From JAAYZM01 sp964510785 (lineage in GTDB: Bacteria; Actinomycetota; Actinomycetes; Actinomycetales; Cellulomonadaceae), in contig CAZECM010000018.1 of NCBI GenBank assembly GCA_964510785.1, positions 1 to 50,238 on the forward strand: a stretch of 50,238 nucleotides of DNA, in the 5' to 3' direction. A program made the position numbers and the translations under genes. Below are positions 1-8,214 of the stretch, piece after piece. A model generated the notes under the pieces. The model had not been told where the DNA came from. It saw nothing but the letters and a program-made list of their open reading frames with translations, and searched no databases. The stretch's first letter is position 1. The number at the start of each line of letters is the position of its first letter.

Positions 1-549
1 TTCCAGGCCGGCGGTGACCTGTCCACGTCCTACGACCGGATGAAGGCCAAGGTCAACGAGGAGCTCAAGCAGCACTTCCGGCCCGAGTTCCTCAACCGCG
101 TGGACGACACGATCGTGTTCCCGCAGCTCAGCCAGGACGAGATCTTCAAGATCGTCGACCTCATGATGGCCAAGCTCGCCGGCCGCCTCGCGGACAAGGG
201 CATGACGATCGAGCTCACGCCTGCGGCCAAGGAGCTGCTCGCCGAGCGCGGCTACGACCCCGTCCTGGGCGCTCGGCCGCTGCGCCGCGCGATCCAGCGC
301 GAGATCGAGGACGCCCTGTCCGAGAAGATCCTGTTCGGCGAGGTGAAGTCGGGCGAGAACATCGTCGTCGACGCCCAGGGCGAGGGGCTGCTCGGGGAGT
401 TCACGTTCTCCTCGAAGACCTCGAAGGGCACGGGCCGGCGGCGCAAGTCCGACGACGAGCCCGAGGCCCTGATCGAGCCCGCGGTGGTCGGTGCGGCGCC
501 CGCGGGTCCGGCGGACGACGGCCCCGCCGCGGCGGCGCAGGCCGAGTAA
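1..549 (+). CDS. clpC: ATP-dependent Clp protease ATP-binding subunit ClpC, C-terminal part
   Basis: Frame 1 is open from the first base, so the gene starts before the window and only its last 182 codons are here. ClpC is the AAA+ unfoldase that feeds proteins to ClpP in the cytoplasm. Visible are the end of the second AAA+ module (FRPEFLNRVDD, then IVFPQL) and the D2 small domain with the sensor-2 motif GARPLRRAIQ near residues 93-102. The last 40 or so residues are an Ala/Pro/Asp-rich tail, as in actinobacterial ClpC. ClpB is less likely because the GDLSTSYDRMK context and the tail fit ClpC better. A strong hairpin follows the stop codon. Confidence 0.93.
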   Translation, partial: FQAGGDLSTSYDRMKAKVNEELKQHFRPEFLNRVDDTIVFPQLSQDEIFKIVDLMMAKLAGRLADKGMTIELTPAAKELLAERGYDPVLGARPLRRAIQREIEDALSEKILFGEVKSGENIVVDAQGEGLLGEFTFSSKTSKGTGRRRKSDDEPEALIEPAVVGAAPAGPADDGPAAAAQAE

Positions 550-558
550 GAACGACGC

Positions 559-608
559 ACGACGACGGCGGCCACCGGGTACTGGTACCCGGTGGCCGCC
601 GTCGTCGT
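559..608 (+). terminator. Long perfect hairpin after clpC
   Basis: The arms 559-582 and 585-608 are exact reverse complements of 24 bases, centred on a TG dinucleotide; the inner pairs would open to form the loop. It starts 10 bases after the clpC stop and ends 15 bases before the next start codon. There is no T-tract, which is common in GC-rich actinomycetes. It probably ends the clpC transcript. Confidence 0.75.
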
Positions 609-623
609 ACACGGGGAGGTTCG

Positions 624-1655
624 ATGACGATGCGGATCGTGGCGCTGGGTGGGACGGGGTTCCTGTCCTCGGCGGTCGTGGACGCGGTGCGTGCGGCGGG
701 GCACGACATCGTCGTCGTCTCGCGGGGCACGCAGGGCGTATCGGGCGGGGTGCACGGCGCTTCGCAGGGCACGTCGGGCGCTTCGCGGGGGACGCACGGT
801 GCGCCGCCCGACGGCGTGAGGTGGGTGCGGGCCGACCGGGACGACGCCGACGCGCTCGCGGGCGCCGTCGCGGACCTGCAGCCAGACGCCGTCATCGACT
901 CGTGCGGGTACACCGTGGCCGGCGCGCACGCCGCGGCGCGGGCCTTCGCCGGGGTGCCGCGCTACGCGTACGTCTCCTCGATCAGCGCCTACCGGAGCTG
1001 GCCGCCGGGCCCGGTGCGCTCCGAGGACGACGACGTGTTCTCGCCCGAGGACGACCTCGAGGACTACGGCCCCATGAAGGCCGAGAGCGAGCGCGTGCTC
1101 GGGGCCGCGTTCCCGAGTGGCTTCCTGGCCGCGCGAGCCGGGCTGATCGTGGGGCCGCGCGACGTCGCCCGCCGGCTGACCCTGTGGCTGCACCGGATCG
1201 CGATGCACGAGCGCGTAGCCGTGCCCGAGACGCTCGACCAGGAGATCGCCGTCGTCGACGCCCGGGATCTCGCGGCGTGGCTCGTGCTCGCCGTCGAGAG
1301 CGGGCTCTCCGGGCCGTTCAACGTGACGGGCCTGCAGGAGATGACGACGCTCGGTGGGCTGCTCGAGCTGTGCCGGGACGTGGTGCGCGGTGCGGGCGGG
1401 GTGCCGGCCGAGCTCGTGCCGGTGCCGGAGAGCGAGCTGCTCGCCGCCGAGGTGCAGCCGTGGGTCGACCTGCCGTTCTGGCTGCCGAGCGACATCGCCC
1501 CGACCGCATGGCAGGTCGACGTGACGCGGGCGCACGAGGCGGGGCTGACCCACCGTCCGCTCGCGGAGAGCGTCGCGGACACCTGGGCGTGGCAGCGTGA
1601 CGCCGACCTCGAGCACCCGCCCCTCCCGGAGTCGCTCGAGCGGCTCGCCCGCTAA
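624..1655 (+). CDS. NAD(P)-binding epimerase/reductase (extended SDR type)
   Basis: 343 residues starting at an ATG preceded by GGGGAGG. The N-terminal Rossmann motif GGTGFLSS lies at residues 9-16, and VVVSRG at about 30-35 is where these enzymes contact the nucleotide. YGPMK at 148-152 fits the YxxxK catalytic motif of short-chain dehydrogenases. The family contains epimerases, dehydratases and isoflavone-reductase-like proteins, so the substrate cannot be assigned. Residues 33-60 are an odd insert of four Gly-rich seven-residue repeats right after the nucleotide-binding strand (see repeat). It is a single gene between two hairpins. Confidence 0.8.
   Translation: MTMRIVALGGTGFLSSAVVDAVRAAGHDIVVVSRGTQGVSGGVHGASQGTSGASRGTHGAPPDGVRWVRADRDDADALAGAVADLQPDAVIDSCGYTVAGAHAAARAFAGVPRYAYVSSISAYRSWPPGPVRSEDDDVFSPEDDLEDYGPMKAESERVLGAAFPSGFLAARAGLIVGPRDVARRLTLWLHRIAMHERVAVPETLDQEIAVVDARDLAAWLVLAVESGLSGPFNVTGLQEMTTLGGLLELCRDVVRGAGGVPAELVPVPESELLAAEVQPWVDLPFWLPSDIAPTAWQVDVTRAHEAGLTHRPLAESVADTWAWQRDADLEHPPLPESLERLAR
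720..803 (+). repeat. In-frame 4 x 21-base tandem repeat inside the reductase gene
   Basis: Four units of exactly 21 bases run at 720-740, 741-761, 762-782 and 783-803. They encode SRGTQGV, SGGVHGA, SQGTSGA and SRGTHGA. The unit length keeps the frame, so copy number can change without breaking the protein. The units are diverged, which suggests an old expansion. Confidence 0.8.
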
Positions 1656-1673
1656 CCGGGCCCCCGCACAGAT

Positions 1674-1718
1674 ACGTTGATCGATCACTGACGCCAGACG
1701 TCAGCAATCGATCAACGT
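1674..1718. terminator. Bidirectional hairpin between converging genes
   Basis: The outer arms ACGTTGATCGAT (1674-1685) and ATCGATCAACGT (1707-1718) are perfect. The inner arms CTGACG (1688-1693) and CGTCAG (1699-1704) continue the stem after a 2x2 internal loop. It lies between the stop codons of the reductase (+) and putA (-) and could serve both. Confidence 0.7.
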
Positions 1719-1741
1719 CACCGCGCCCCCGGGGCGCCGGG

Positions 1742-4700
1742 TTAGAGGAATGCGTCGGTGAGGTGGTTAGGCGTGCCGAAGCGGTGCGCCGTGACCGAGA
1801 CCGACTGCTCGCGCAGGAACGGCAGGAGCTCGAGCCGGCCGGAGCGGGTGACGGGCTGGTCGAAGACGGCGACATCAGGGCGCCCGCCGAGAGCCCTGAG
1901 GAGTGCCGCGCCGTCCGCGCCGAGGAGCCGGACCCTGGACGGGGAAGTGGCGGCGGTGAGCTCGAGCCAGGACTCGTCGCCGGCCCGTAGCCACGTGACG
2001 CCGAGCTCGTCGAGGGCCCGCGCCACGCCGTCGGGCACGTCGATACCGACCGAGACGTCGAACGTGCCGCCCGCGGTCAGCCCTGCGCCGACGACGGCGA
2101 CCAGCTCGGCGAGCATCCCCGCCTCGCCGACCCGGAGGTGCACCGGAACCGGTCGATACCGCAGCACGTTGCGCTCCGCCTCGAGCCCCGACACGTCGAC
2201 GGCGAGCGAGAGCTCCGTGCGCCACGCGAGCGCGGCGGCCGCAAGGGTCGTGCGCACGGACTCGGCGTCCTTGGGCGGGAGAGCACCGGTCGGAGCGGTG
2301 CCGTCCCGCGGCTGCACGCCGTCGTCCGTGGCCCGCCCTCTCGCGGCGTCGAACAGCCTGAGCGCCCCGGGGGCGAGCGGCTCCTCGACCGGGCCGCGCG
2401 GAGCGGGCTCCCACGAGCCGAGCCCCACCAGATAGTTGGGCCCACCCGCCTTGAAGCCGGGACCGACGGCCGACTTCTTCCACCCGCCGAAGGGCTGGCG
2501 GCGCACGATCGCGCCCGTGGTCCCGCGGTTCACGTAGAGGTTGCCCGCCTGGACGCGGTCGAGCCAGTACGCGATCTCCTCGGGGTCGAGGGAGTGCAGG
2601 CCCGCAGTGAGCCCGTAGTCGACGTCGTTCTGCAGCTCGACGGCCTCGGCGAGCGTGGCCGCCGTCATGACGCCGAGCACGGGGCCGAAGTATTCGACGA
2701 GGTGGGTCGTCGAGCCGCGCCGCACGCCCACCCGCACACCGGGGCTCCACAGCGCCCCGCCGTCGAGGCAGCGGGGCTCCACGGCCCAGCGTTCGATCGA
2801 CCCGTGCTCTCCGTCATCCAGCGTCGTCAGCCCGGCGAGGAGCTTGCCCGACGGCGGGGCGACGACGGGACCCATCTGTGCCGACGGGTCCGAAGGCGGC
2901 CCCACCCGCAGCGACGTCACGGCGTCGAGGAGCTGACGGCGGAACCGCTCGGAGCGCGCCACGGAGCCCACGAGGATCACGAGCGACGTGGCCGAGCACT
3001 TCTGCCCGGCGTGCCCGAAGGCCGAGTGGACCACGTCGCGCACCGCGAGGTCGAGGTCCGCGCTCGGGGTCACGACGATCGCGTTCTTGCCGCTCGTCTC
3101 GGCGAGCAGCGGCAGGTCGGCGCGGAAGGAGCGGAACAGCTCGGCCGTCTCGTAGGCGCCCGTGAGGATGACGCGGTCGACCCGCGGGTCGGCGAGCAGC
3201 GCGGTGCCGAGCTCGCGTTCTGAGAGGTGTACGAGCCGGAGCGCCTCCCGTGGCACGCCCGCGTCCCACAGCGCCTCGACCATCACGGAGCCGCAGCGCG
3301 CCGCCTCCCGGGCAGGCTTGACGACGACGGCGCTCCCCGCGGCGAGCGCGGCCAGGGTCGAACCCGCCGGGATGGCGACCGGGAAGTTCCACGGCGGGGT
3401 GATCACCGTGAGCCGGGCAGGCACGAAGCGCGCGCCGGGCACGTCGTCCAGCCCGCGGGCGAGCCGGGCGTAGTAGCGGGCGAAGTCGACGGCCTCGGAG
3501 ACCTCGGGGTCGGCCTCCTCGAGGGTCTTGCCCGCCTCCGCCGCCATGACCTCGCACAGCTGCGTGCGCCGCGACTCGAGGACGTCCGCGGCGCGCTCGA
3601 GGATGCGGGCGCGACCCTCGCCGCCGAGGGAGGCCCAGGCTGGGGCCGCCCCGGTGGCCGTGGCGAGCTCGGCGTCGAGGGCCGCGGCGTCGGCGACGGT
3701 GTGGGCCGCGACGAGGTCCTCCCCGAGCCGCGAACCCGGCACGCGGGCGAGCAGGGCGCTGGCCCACGCACGGTTCTCGGGCGTCGCCGGGTCGGTGTCG
3801 GGTGCGTTCGTGAAGCCGTGGTCCTCGGTCGCGGGGAGGGCGCCGTCGTCGGCCCTCGTCGTCGTCGTGACGTGCCGGTCCTGGGTGCGATGTCGCGGTG
3901 GTGCGTCGTCGGACATCGCCTCGACGGACGCGAAGAACCGGGCGCGCTCGCGCTCGAAGAGCGCCGGCTCGGTGTCGAGCTCGAACACCGCGGACATGAA
4001 GTTCTCCTGGCTCGCGCCCTCCTCGAGGCGGCGCACGAGGTAGGCGATCGCGACGTCGAACTCGGCCGGGTGGACCACGGGGGTGTAGAGCAGGAGGCCG
4101 CCCACCTCGTGGCGCACCACCTCGGCCTGCGCGGGGGCCATGCCGAGCAGCATCTCGACGTCGAGCGCCTCGCGGACCCCGCGCTTGCCCGCGAGCAGCC
4201 ACGCGAAGGCGAGGTCGAAGAGGTTGTGGCCCGCCACGCCGACGCGCACGTCAGCGGTGTGCTCGGGGCGCAGGGCGAGGTCGAGCACGCGCTTGTAGTG
4301 GGCGTCCGTGTCGCGCTTGGTGTGCCACGTGGCGAGGGGCCAGCCGCGCAGCTGCGACTCGACGCGCTCCATCGGCAGGTTGGCGCCCTTGACGACCCGG
4401 ACCTTGATCGGTGCTCCGCCGCAGGCCCGGCGCGCCGCCGCCCACCGCTGGAGGCGCTGCATCGCGGGCAGGGCGTCCGGCAGGTAGGTCTGCAGCACGA
4501 TGCCGGCCTCGAGGTGCGCCAGGCGTGGCTCGTCGAGGAGGCGCGTGAACACCTCGAGGGTCAGGTCGAGGTCGCGGTACTCCTCCATGTCGAGGTTGAT
4601 GAACTTCGGGGGGCTCGCGGCGGCCGCGCGCTCGTAGAGCGGGCGCAGGCGGTCCGTGATCTCGGTCGCGGCCTCGTCGAACGCCCAGGGGGAGTGCGGT

Positions 4701-5290
4701 CCGACGACGGCGGACACCTTGACCGAGACGTAGTCCACGTCGCCGCGATCGAGCAGCTCGGTGGTGCGCTCGAGGCGGCGCGCGGCCTCGCGCCCACCGA
4801 GGACGGCCTCGCCGAGGAGGTTCACGTTGAGCCTGGTGCCGGGGGTGCGCAGCCGGTCGATCGCGCGACCCAGCTGACGGGGCGTCGCGTCGATGACGAG
4901 GTGGCGCACGAGGCCGCGCAGCGCCCGGCGCACGAGCGGGACGACGGCGTGCGGGGCGATGGCGGCGCCGACGGCGGCCAGTCGTACTCCCGCCCGCAGG
5001 TGCCAGCCGAGGAAGGCCGGGACCTCGCGCGCGAGCTCGGCCAGTCGCTTCGCGGCGACCCGCGGGTCCTCGGGCCGGATGACGCCGTCCACGAAGCCGA
5101 CCGTGAACGGCAGGCCGGCCGGGTCCCGCAGCAGCGCGGCGAGCTGGGCGGCGGCGGGTTCCGGGGGGATCTCGGCGGCCTCGGCGAGCCAGCGGCGCAC
5201 GAGTGCGACGGACTCTTCTGCGAGCACGTGGGCGTCGTCGGGGGACAGGGCGTCGGGGAACTGGGCGTCCGGGAACTGCTGGACGGACAT
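1742..5290 (-). CDS. putA: Bifunctional proline dehydrogenase / L-glutamate-gamma-semialdehyde dehydrogenase
   Basis: 1182 residues, the full length of the actinobacterial two-domain form. It oxidises proline to pyrroline-5-carboxylate (FAD) and then to glutamate (NAD+). The proline dehydrogenase barrel covers about residues 150-440 and shows VRVVKGANLPMERV (297-310), VGVAGHNLFDLA and RRLEEGASQENF. The aldehyde dehydrogenase domain, about 500-1000, shows TPPWNFPVAIP, ETSGKNA and the catalytic cysteine in GHAGQKCSAT. About 180 residues follow that are typical of long PutA proteins. There is no N-terminal DNA-binding domain, so it is probably not its own repressor. The N-terminus has a short FPDA repeat. 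It lies downstream of trmL on the same strand, 149 bases away. Confidence 0.95.
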   Translation of the reverse strand: MSVQQFPDAQFPDALSPDDAHVLAEESVALVRRWLAEAAEIPPEPAAAQLAALLRDPAGLPFTVGFVDGVIRPEDPRVAAKRLAELAREVPAFLGWHLRAGVRLAAVGAAIAPHAVVPLVRRALRGLVRHLVIDATPRQLGRAIDRLRTPGTRLNVNLLGEAVLGGREAARRLERTTELLDRGDVDYVSVKVSAVVGPHSPWAFDEAATEITDRLRPLYERAAAASPPKFINLDMEEYRDLDLTLEVFTRLLDEPRLAHLEAGIVLQTYLPDALPAMQRLQRWAAARRACGGAPIKVRVVKGANLPMERVESQLRGWPLATWHTKRDTDAHYKRVLDLALRPEHTADVRVGVAGHNLFDLAFAWLLAGKRGVREALDVEMLLGMAPAQAEVVRHEVGGLLLYTPVVHPAEFDVAIAYLVRRLEEGASQENFMSAVFELDTEPALFERERARFFASVEAMSDDAPPRHRTQDRHVTTTTRADDGALPATEDHGFTNAPDTDPATPENRAWASALLARVPGSRLGEDLVAAHTVADAAALDAELATATGAAPAWASLGGEGRARILERAADVLESRRTQLCEVMAAEAGKTLEEADPEVSEAVDFARYYARLARGLDDVPGARFVPARLTVITPPWNFPVAIPAGSTLAALAAGSAVVVKPAREAARCGSVMVEALWDAGVPREALRLVHLSERELGTALLADPRVDRVILTGAYETAELFRSFRADLPLLAETSGKNAIVVTPSADLDLAVRDVVHSAFGHAGQKCSATSLVILVGSVARSERFRRQLLDAVTSLRVGPPSDPSAQMGPVVAPPSGKLLAGLTTLDDGEHGSIERWAVEPRCLDGGALWSPGVRVGVRRGSTTHLVEYFGPVLGVMTAATLAEAVELQNDVDYGLTAGLHSLDPEEIAYWLDRVQAGNLYVNRGTTGAIVRRQPFGGWKKSAVGPGFKAGGPNYLVGLGSWEPAPRGPVEEPLAPGALRLFDAARGRATDDGVQPRDGTAPTGALPPKDAESVRTTLAAAALAWRTELSLAVDVSGLEAERNVLRYRPVPVHLRVGEAGMLAELVAVVGAGLTAGGTFDVSVGIDVPDGVARALDELGVTWLRAGDESWLELTAATSPSRVRLLGADGAALLRALGGRPDVAVFDQPVTRSGRLELLPFLREQSVSVTAHRFGTPNHLTDAFL

Positions 5291-5318
5291 GGGATCGCCA
5301 CCTCGCGTCGATGCGTGT

Positions 5319-5338
5319 GGCCGCCGGGTATGGCGGCC
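5319..5338 (-). promoter_or_regulatory. Leader hairpin upstream of putA
   Basis: GGCCGCC (5319-5325) and GGCGGCC (5332-5338) form a perfect 7-pair stem with a 6-base loop, starting about 29 bases before the putA start. It could be a terminator for trmL or a structure in the putA leader. I could not pick a convincing putA promoter in the rest of 5291-5439. Confidence 0.35.
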
Positions 5339-5439
5339 GCTTCACATCATCGCGCGCCCCACCCCCCAAAGTGGAGCCAAACGCGTCAGAACACCTCGAG
5401 CGGAGTCAAAGTTCGAACAGTGGATCCACCGTGGGCGGG

Positions 5440-5904
5440 CTAGATGCCACCGGGGAACCCGAGCTGCCGCCACGCCTCGTAGACCGCGACCGACGCGGCG
5501 TTGGTGAGGTTGAGCGAGCGACGCCCGGGCAGCATGGGGATGCGCAGCTCCTCGGTGAGGCGGGGGTGGGCGAGCACGCCGTCGGGCAGTCCTTCGGGCT
5601 CGGGACCGAAGAGCAGGACGTCGTCGTCGGCGAACTCCACCTCGGTGTGGCGCCGCGTCGCGCGCGTCGTGAAGGCGAACACGCGCGCCCCGGGCAGCTC
5701 GGCCAGGGCGGCATCGAGCGTCGGGTGCACGGTGACGTGGGCGAGGTCGTGGTAGTCGAGCCCGGCGCGGCGCAGCTTCGGCTCGGACATGTCGAAGCCG
5801 AGCGGTTCGACGAGGTGCAGGTGCGCGCCCGTCGCGGCGGCGAGCCGGATCGCGCTGCCCGTGTTGCCGGGGATCTGCGGGGAGAAGTAGACGAGCGCGA
5901 TCAC
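5440..5904 (-). CDS. trmL: tRNA (cytidine(34)-2'-O)-methyltransferase, SPOUT family
   Basis: 154 residues from a GTG start, the usual TrmL length. TrmL methylates the wobble-base ribose of certain leucine tRNAs using S-adenosylmethionine. The SPOUT knot motifs are all visible: PQIPGNTGSAIRL near the N-terminus, LLFGPEPEGLP in the middle, and IPMLPGRRSLNLTNAASV near the C-terminus, where the trefoil knot binds the cofactor. It lies 39 bases downstream of the esterase gene and may be co-transcribed with it, though the functions are unrelated. Confidence 0.93.
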   Translation of the reverse strand: MIALVYFSPQIPGNTGSAIRLAAATGAHLHLVEPLGFDMSEPKLRRAGLDYHDLAHVTVHPTLDAALAELPGARVFAFTTRATRRHTEVEFADDDVLLFGPEPEGLPDGVLAHPRLTEELRIPMLPGRRSLNLTNAASVAVYEAWRQLGFPGGI

Positions 5905-5943
5905 GGCTCGAGTCTGGCACGGCGCACGCTCACCACGAGGCCG

Positions 5944-6975
5944 TCACCTCGCGGGTGGGGCCGGCACTTCATCCTCACGTCTCTGCGGCGAAGCGAGGTG
6001 GTGGAGCAGGAAGGCCAGCTGCGCGCCCGTGAAGTACGCCTCGCCGCCCTCGTGGTGGTTGTGGGGGTAGACCTCGATGTCCTTGGCCGGCGCCGAGGGA
6101 GCGAGCGCCCCGTAGTGGTTGAACGCGGCGAACACCGTGGACGGCGGGCAGATCGTGTCGAATAGCCCGGTGGCGAACAGGGCCGGTGCGGTGGCCCGGC
6201 GCACGTGGTTGACGTTGTCGACGTAGGACAACGTCCGCATCACGGCCGCCTCTCGCCCGCGGTGCACCGAGAGGTACTTCACGACCTCCGAGTACGGCTC
6301 GGCGTCGGTCAGGCCGATCGCCCGCGGCAGGTCGCACAGGAACGGCGCGGCCGCCGTCACCGCGGCGAGGCCCTCGGCGAGGCCCGAGGTCGCGAGGGCG
6401 AGGCCGCCGCCCTGGGAGTTGCCGACGACGGCGACCCGCTGCGGATCGACCCCCGGCAGGGACCGGACGGCGTCCACCGCGCGCACCGCGTCCGTGACGA
6501 TCCGACGGTAGTAGTGCTCGGTCGGGTCGAGGATGCCGCGGGTCACGAACCCCGGGCTCGCGGGACCCGAGCCGACCGGGTCCGGGGTGTCCCCGCCCGA
6601 GCCCCACTGGCCACCCTGCCCCCGTGAGTCCATGAGCAGGTGGGCGTAGCCCGCCACGGGGAAGGTGAGGCGCTCGCCCGGCAGCCCGCGCCCGCGCCCG
6701 TATCCGAGATACTCGACGACGGCGGGCAGCGGGCCGGTCCCGCCCGCGGGGCGCGAGTACCAGGCGCGCACGGGTTGACCGTCGAAACCCGCGAAAGTCA
6801 CGTCGAAGGTGTCGACGAGCCGGAGGTCGTCGTCGACCTGGTCGACGGCGAGGAGCACGTCGTGCGAGCGCGCGCCGGCGAGCGTCGAGGCCCAGAACTC
6901 GTCGAAGTCCTCCGGCACGGTGGGCTCGGGCAGGTACGTGCGCAACCGCTCGAGCGGCAGGTCGAAGAGCGCCAT
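5944..6975 (-). CDS. Acetyl-xylan esterase / cephalosporin-C deacetylase, family CE7
   Basis: 343 residues with the full CE7 signature: RGQG at 118-121, GNSQGG with nucleophile Ser187, Asp273 in GLFDTICPP, and His308 followed by Glu in the NHHEGG stretch. CE7 enzymes remove acetyl groups from xylo-oligosaccharides and other small acetylated sugars. There is no signal peptide, so it probably acts in the cytoplasm on imported fragments. It starts 4 bases after the LacI gene stop, so the two form an operon. The neighbouring GH3, GH39 and GH67 genes support a xylan role. Confidence 0.92.
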   Translation of the reverse strand: MALFDLPLERLRTYLPEPTVPEDFDEFWASTLAGARSHDVLLAVDQVDDDLRLVDTFDVTFAGFDGQPVRAWYSRPAGGTGPLPAVVEYLGYGRGRGLPGERLTFPVAGYAHLLMDSRGQGGQWGSGGDTPDPVGSGPASPGFVTRGILDPTEHYYRRIVTDAVRAVDAVRSLPGVDPQRVAVVGNSQGGGLALATSGLAEGLAAVTAAAPFLCDLPRAIGLTDAEPYSEVVKYLSVHRGREAAVMRTLSYVDNVNHVRRATAPALFATGLFDTICPPSTVFAAFNHYGALAPSAPAKDIEVYPHNHHEGGEAYFTGAQLAFLLHHLASPQRREDEVPAPPAR

Positions 6976-6979
6976 GCGG

Positions 6980-8002
6980 CTAGGCGGGCGGCGGGGCCGT
7001 GGACTGGCGGACCACGAGCTCGGTCGCGAGGTCGATGCGGGCGTTGCGGACGTTCTCGCCGCGGGCCAGGCGCAACAGGATCTGGGTCGCGGTGGACGCC
7101 ATCTCGGTGAGCGGCTGGTGCACCGTCGTCAGGGGCGGGGTGAGCCACTCGGTCACGGGCAGGTCGTCGTAGCCCACGACGGACAGGTCCTCGGGGATGC
7201 GCAGGCCGCGCTCGCGGGCGGCGCGCAGCACACCGAGCGCCTGGTTGTCCGAGCCGGCGAAGATCGCCGTGGGCCGGTCGGGGCGGTCGAGCAGCGCGGA
7301 GCCGTGCGTGTACCCGCCACCCACGAAGAAGTCTCCGTAGCAGATGAGCGAGGGGTCGATGTCGACGCCGGCCTCGTCGAGCGCCGTGCGGTAGCCGTCC
7401 ACCCGGGCACGGGAGCACAGCACGTCGCCGGGGCCGGAGATGACGGCGATGCGCCGGTGCCCGAGCCCGAGCAGGTGCCGTGTGGCGGCGAGCCCGCCGC
7501 TCCAGTTCTGGGAACCGACCGCGGGCACGCCCTCGGGGAGGTCGCCGGCGGTGTCGACGACGACGAAGGGGATGGACCGGGACGCGAGCTGGCGGCGCTG
7601 GGTGTCGTCGACGTCGGAGAGCACGAAGATCACGCCGAGGGGTCGGCGCGCGAGCACGTCGTCGAGCCACTCCTGGCGCGGCCGGTGCGCGCCGCCGAGC
7701 TCGGAGAGGACGACGCCGATGCGCTCGGCACCCGCCACGACCTCGACGCCCTTGATGATCTGGCCGGCCCACGCCGAGTCGAGCTCGTGGAACACGAGGT
7801 CGATGAGGCCCGTGCCGTGGCGCTGTGCGCGGCCCTTGCGACGACGGTAACCGTGCTTGTCGATGATCTCCTCGACGTGCGCGCGGGTCGTGGCAGCGAC
7901 GTCAGGACGGCCGTTGAGGACCTTCGAGACGGTGGGGACGGACACGCCCGCTTCGGCCGCGATCTGGGCGATCGTGGTCGCAGCGGTGCCGGACTTCGTC
8001 AT
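6980..8002 (-). CDS. LacI-family regulator of the xylan operon
   Basis: 340 residues. The LacI helix-turn-helix and hinge occupy residues 10-55 (TIAQIAAEAGVSVPTVSKVLNG), followed by a periplasmic-binding-protein-like effector domain with the familiar GHRRIAVISG and DLSVVGYDDLP motifs. It is divergent from the GH3 operon and heads the operon with the CE7 esterase. The 212-base divergent region carries matching operator-like sequences on both sides, which suggests it represses itself and the GH3 operon until a xylose or aldouronate signal is present. The XylR/BxlR-like role is inferred from context. Confidence 0.9.
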   Translation of the reverse strand: MTKSGTAATTIAQIAAEAGVSVPTVSKVLNGRPDVAATTRAHVEEIIDKHGYRRRKGRAQRHGTGLIDLVFHELDSAWAGQIIKGVEVVAGAERIGVVLSELGGAHRPRQEWLDDVLARRPLGVIFVLSDVDDTQRRQLASRSIPFVVVDTAGDLPEGVPAVGSQNWSGGLAATRHLLGLGHRRIAVISGPGDVLCSRARVDGYRTALDEAGVDIDPSLICYGDFFVGGGYTHGSALLDRPDRPTAIFAGSDNQALGVLRAARERGLRIPEDLSVVGYDDLPVTEWLTPPLTTVHQPLTEMASTATQILLRLARGENVRNARIDLATELVVRQSTAPPPA

Positions 8003-8022
8003 GGCGGGCCTGATCTCTCATG

Positions 8023-8186
8023 CGCAAGTTTCGGGCCGACGTTAGCACTTCTGTGGGGCCCAGGACACGACCTGATCACGAATTCCCTTCGGTGTGTGCA
8101 AATCCTTGGCAAAAGGTTGCCCGGTCCCGCGGCCGTGCCTACTGTGCGGGTGTCGGAAAGGTTTCGAGATCTGATCGAAACTTGCG
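8023..8186. promoter_or_regulatory. Divergent control region with paired LacI operator candidates
   Basis: CGCAAGTTTCG at 8023-8033 is the exact reverse complement of CGAAACTTGCG at 8176-8186, one copy near each divergent start. The right copy is also half of the palindrome GTTTCGA-N7-TCGAAAC (8161-8181). GGCAA-N4-TTGCC lies at 8108-8121. A likely GH3 promoter is TTGCCC (8117-8122), 17 bases, TACTGT (8140-8145), which puts the palindrome just downstream of the transcription start, a classic repressor position. Confidence 0.65.
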
Positions 8187-8214
8187 ATCGCACACGACGA
8201 GGTGGCGCGAAGGG

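Noticed and set aside
720..803. The four 21-base units as a CRISPR array or a mobile-element remnant
   Set aside because: The units are directly adjacent with no spacers, diverged, and in frame within a coding gene.
5291..5439. A small gene or proline-responsive riboswitch upstream of putA
   Set aside because: No frame with a ribosome site and no known riboswitch fold could be seen, only a 7-pair hairpin.
8020..8214. Upstream extension of the GH3 protein to an ATG at 8020
   Set aside because: The stretch contains the operator and promoter candidates, and its translation does not look like a GH3 N-terminus. The ATG at 8215 fits the conserved start of the domain.
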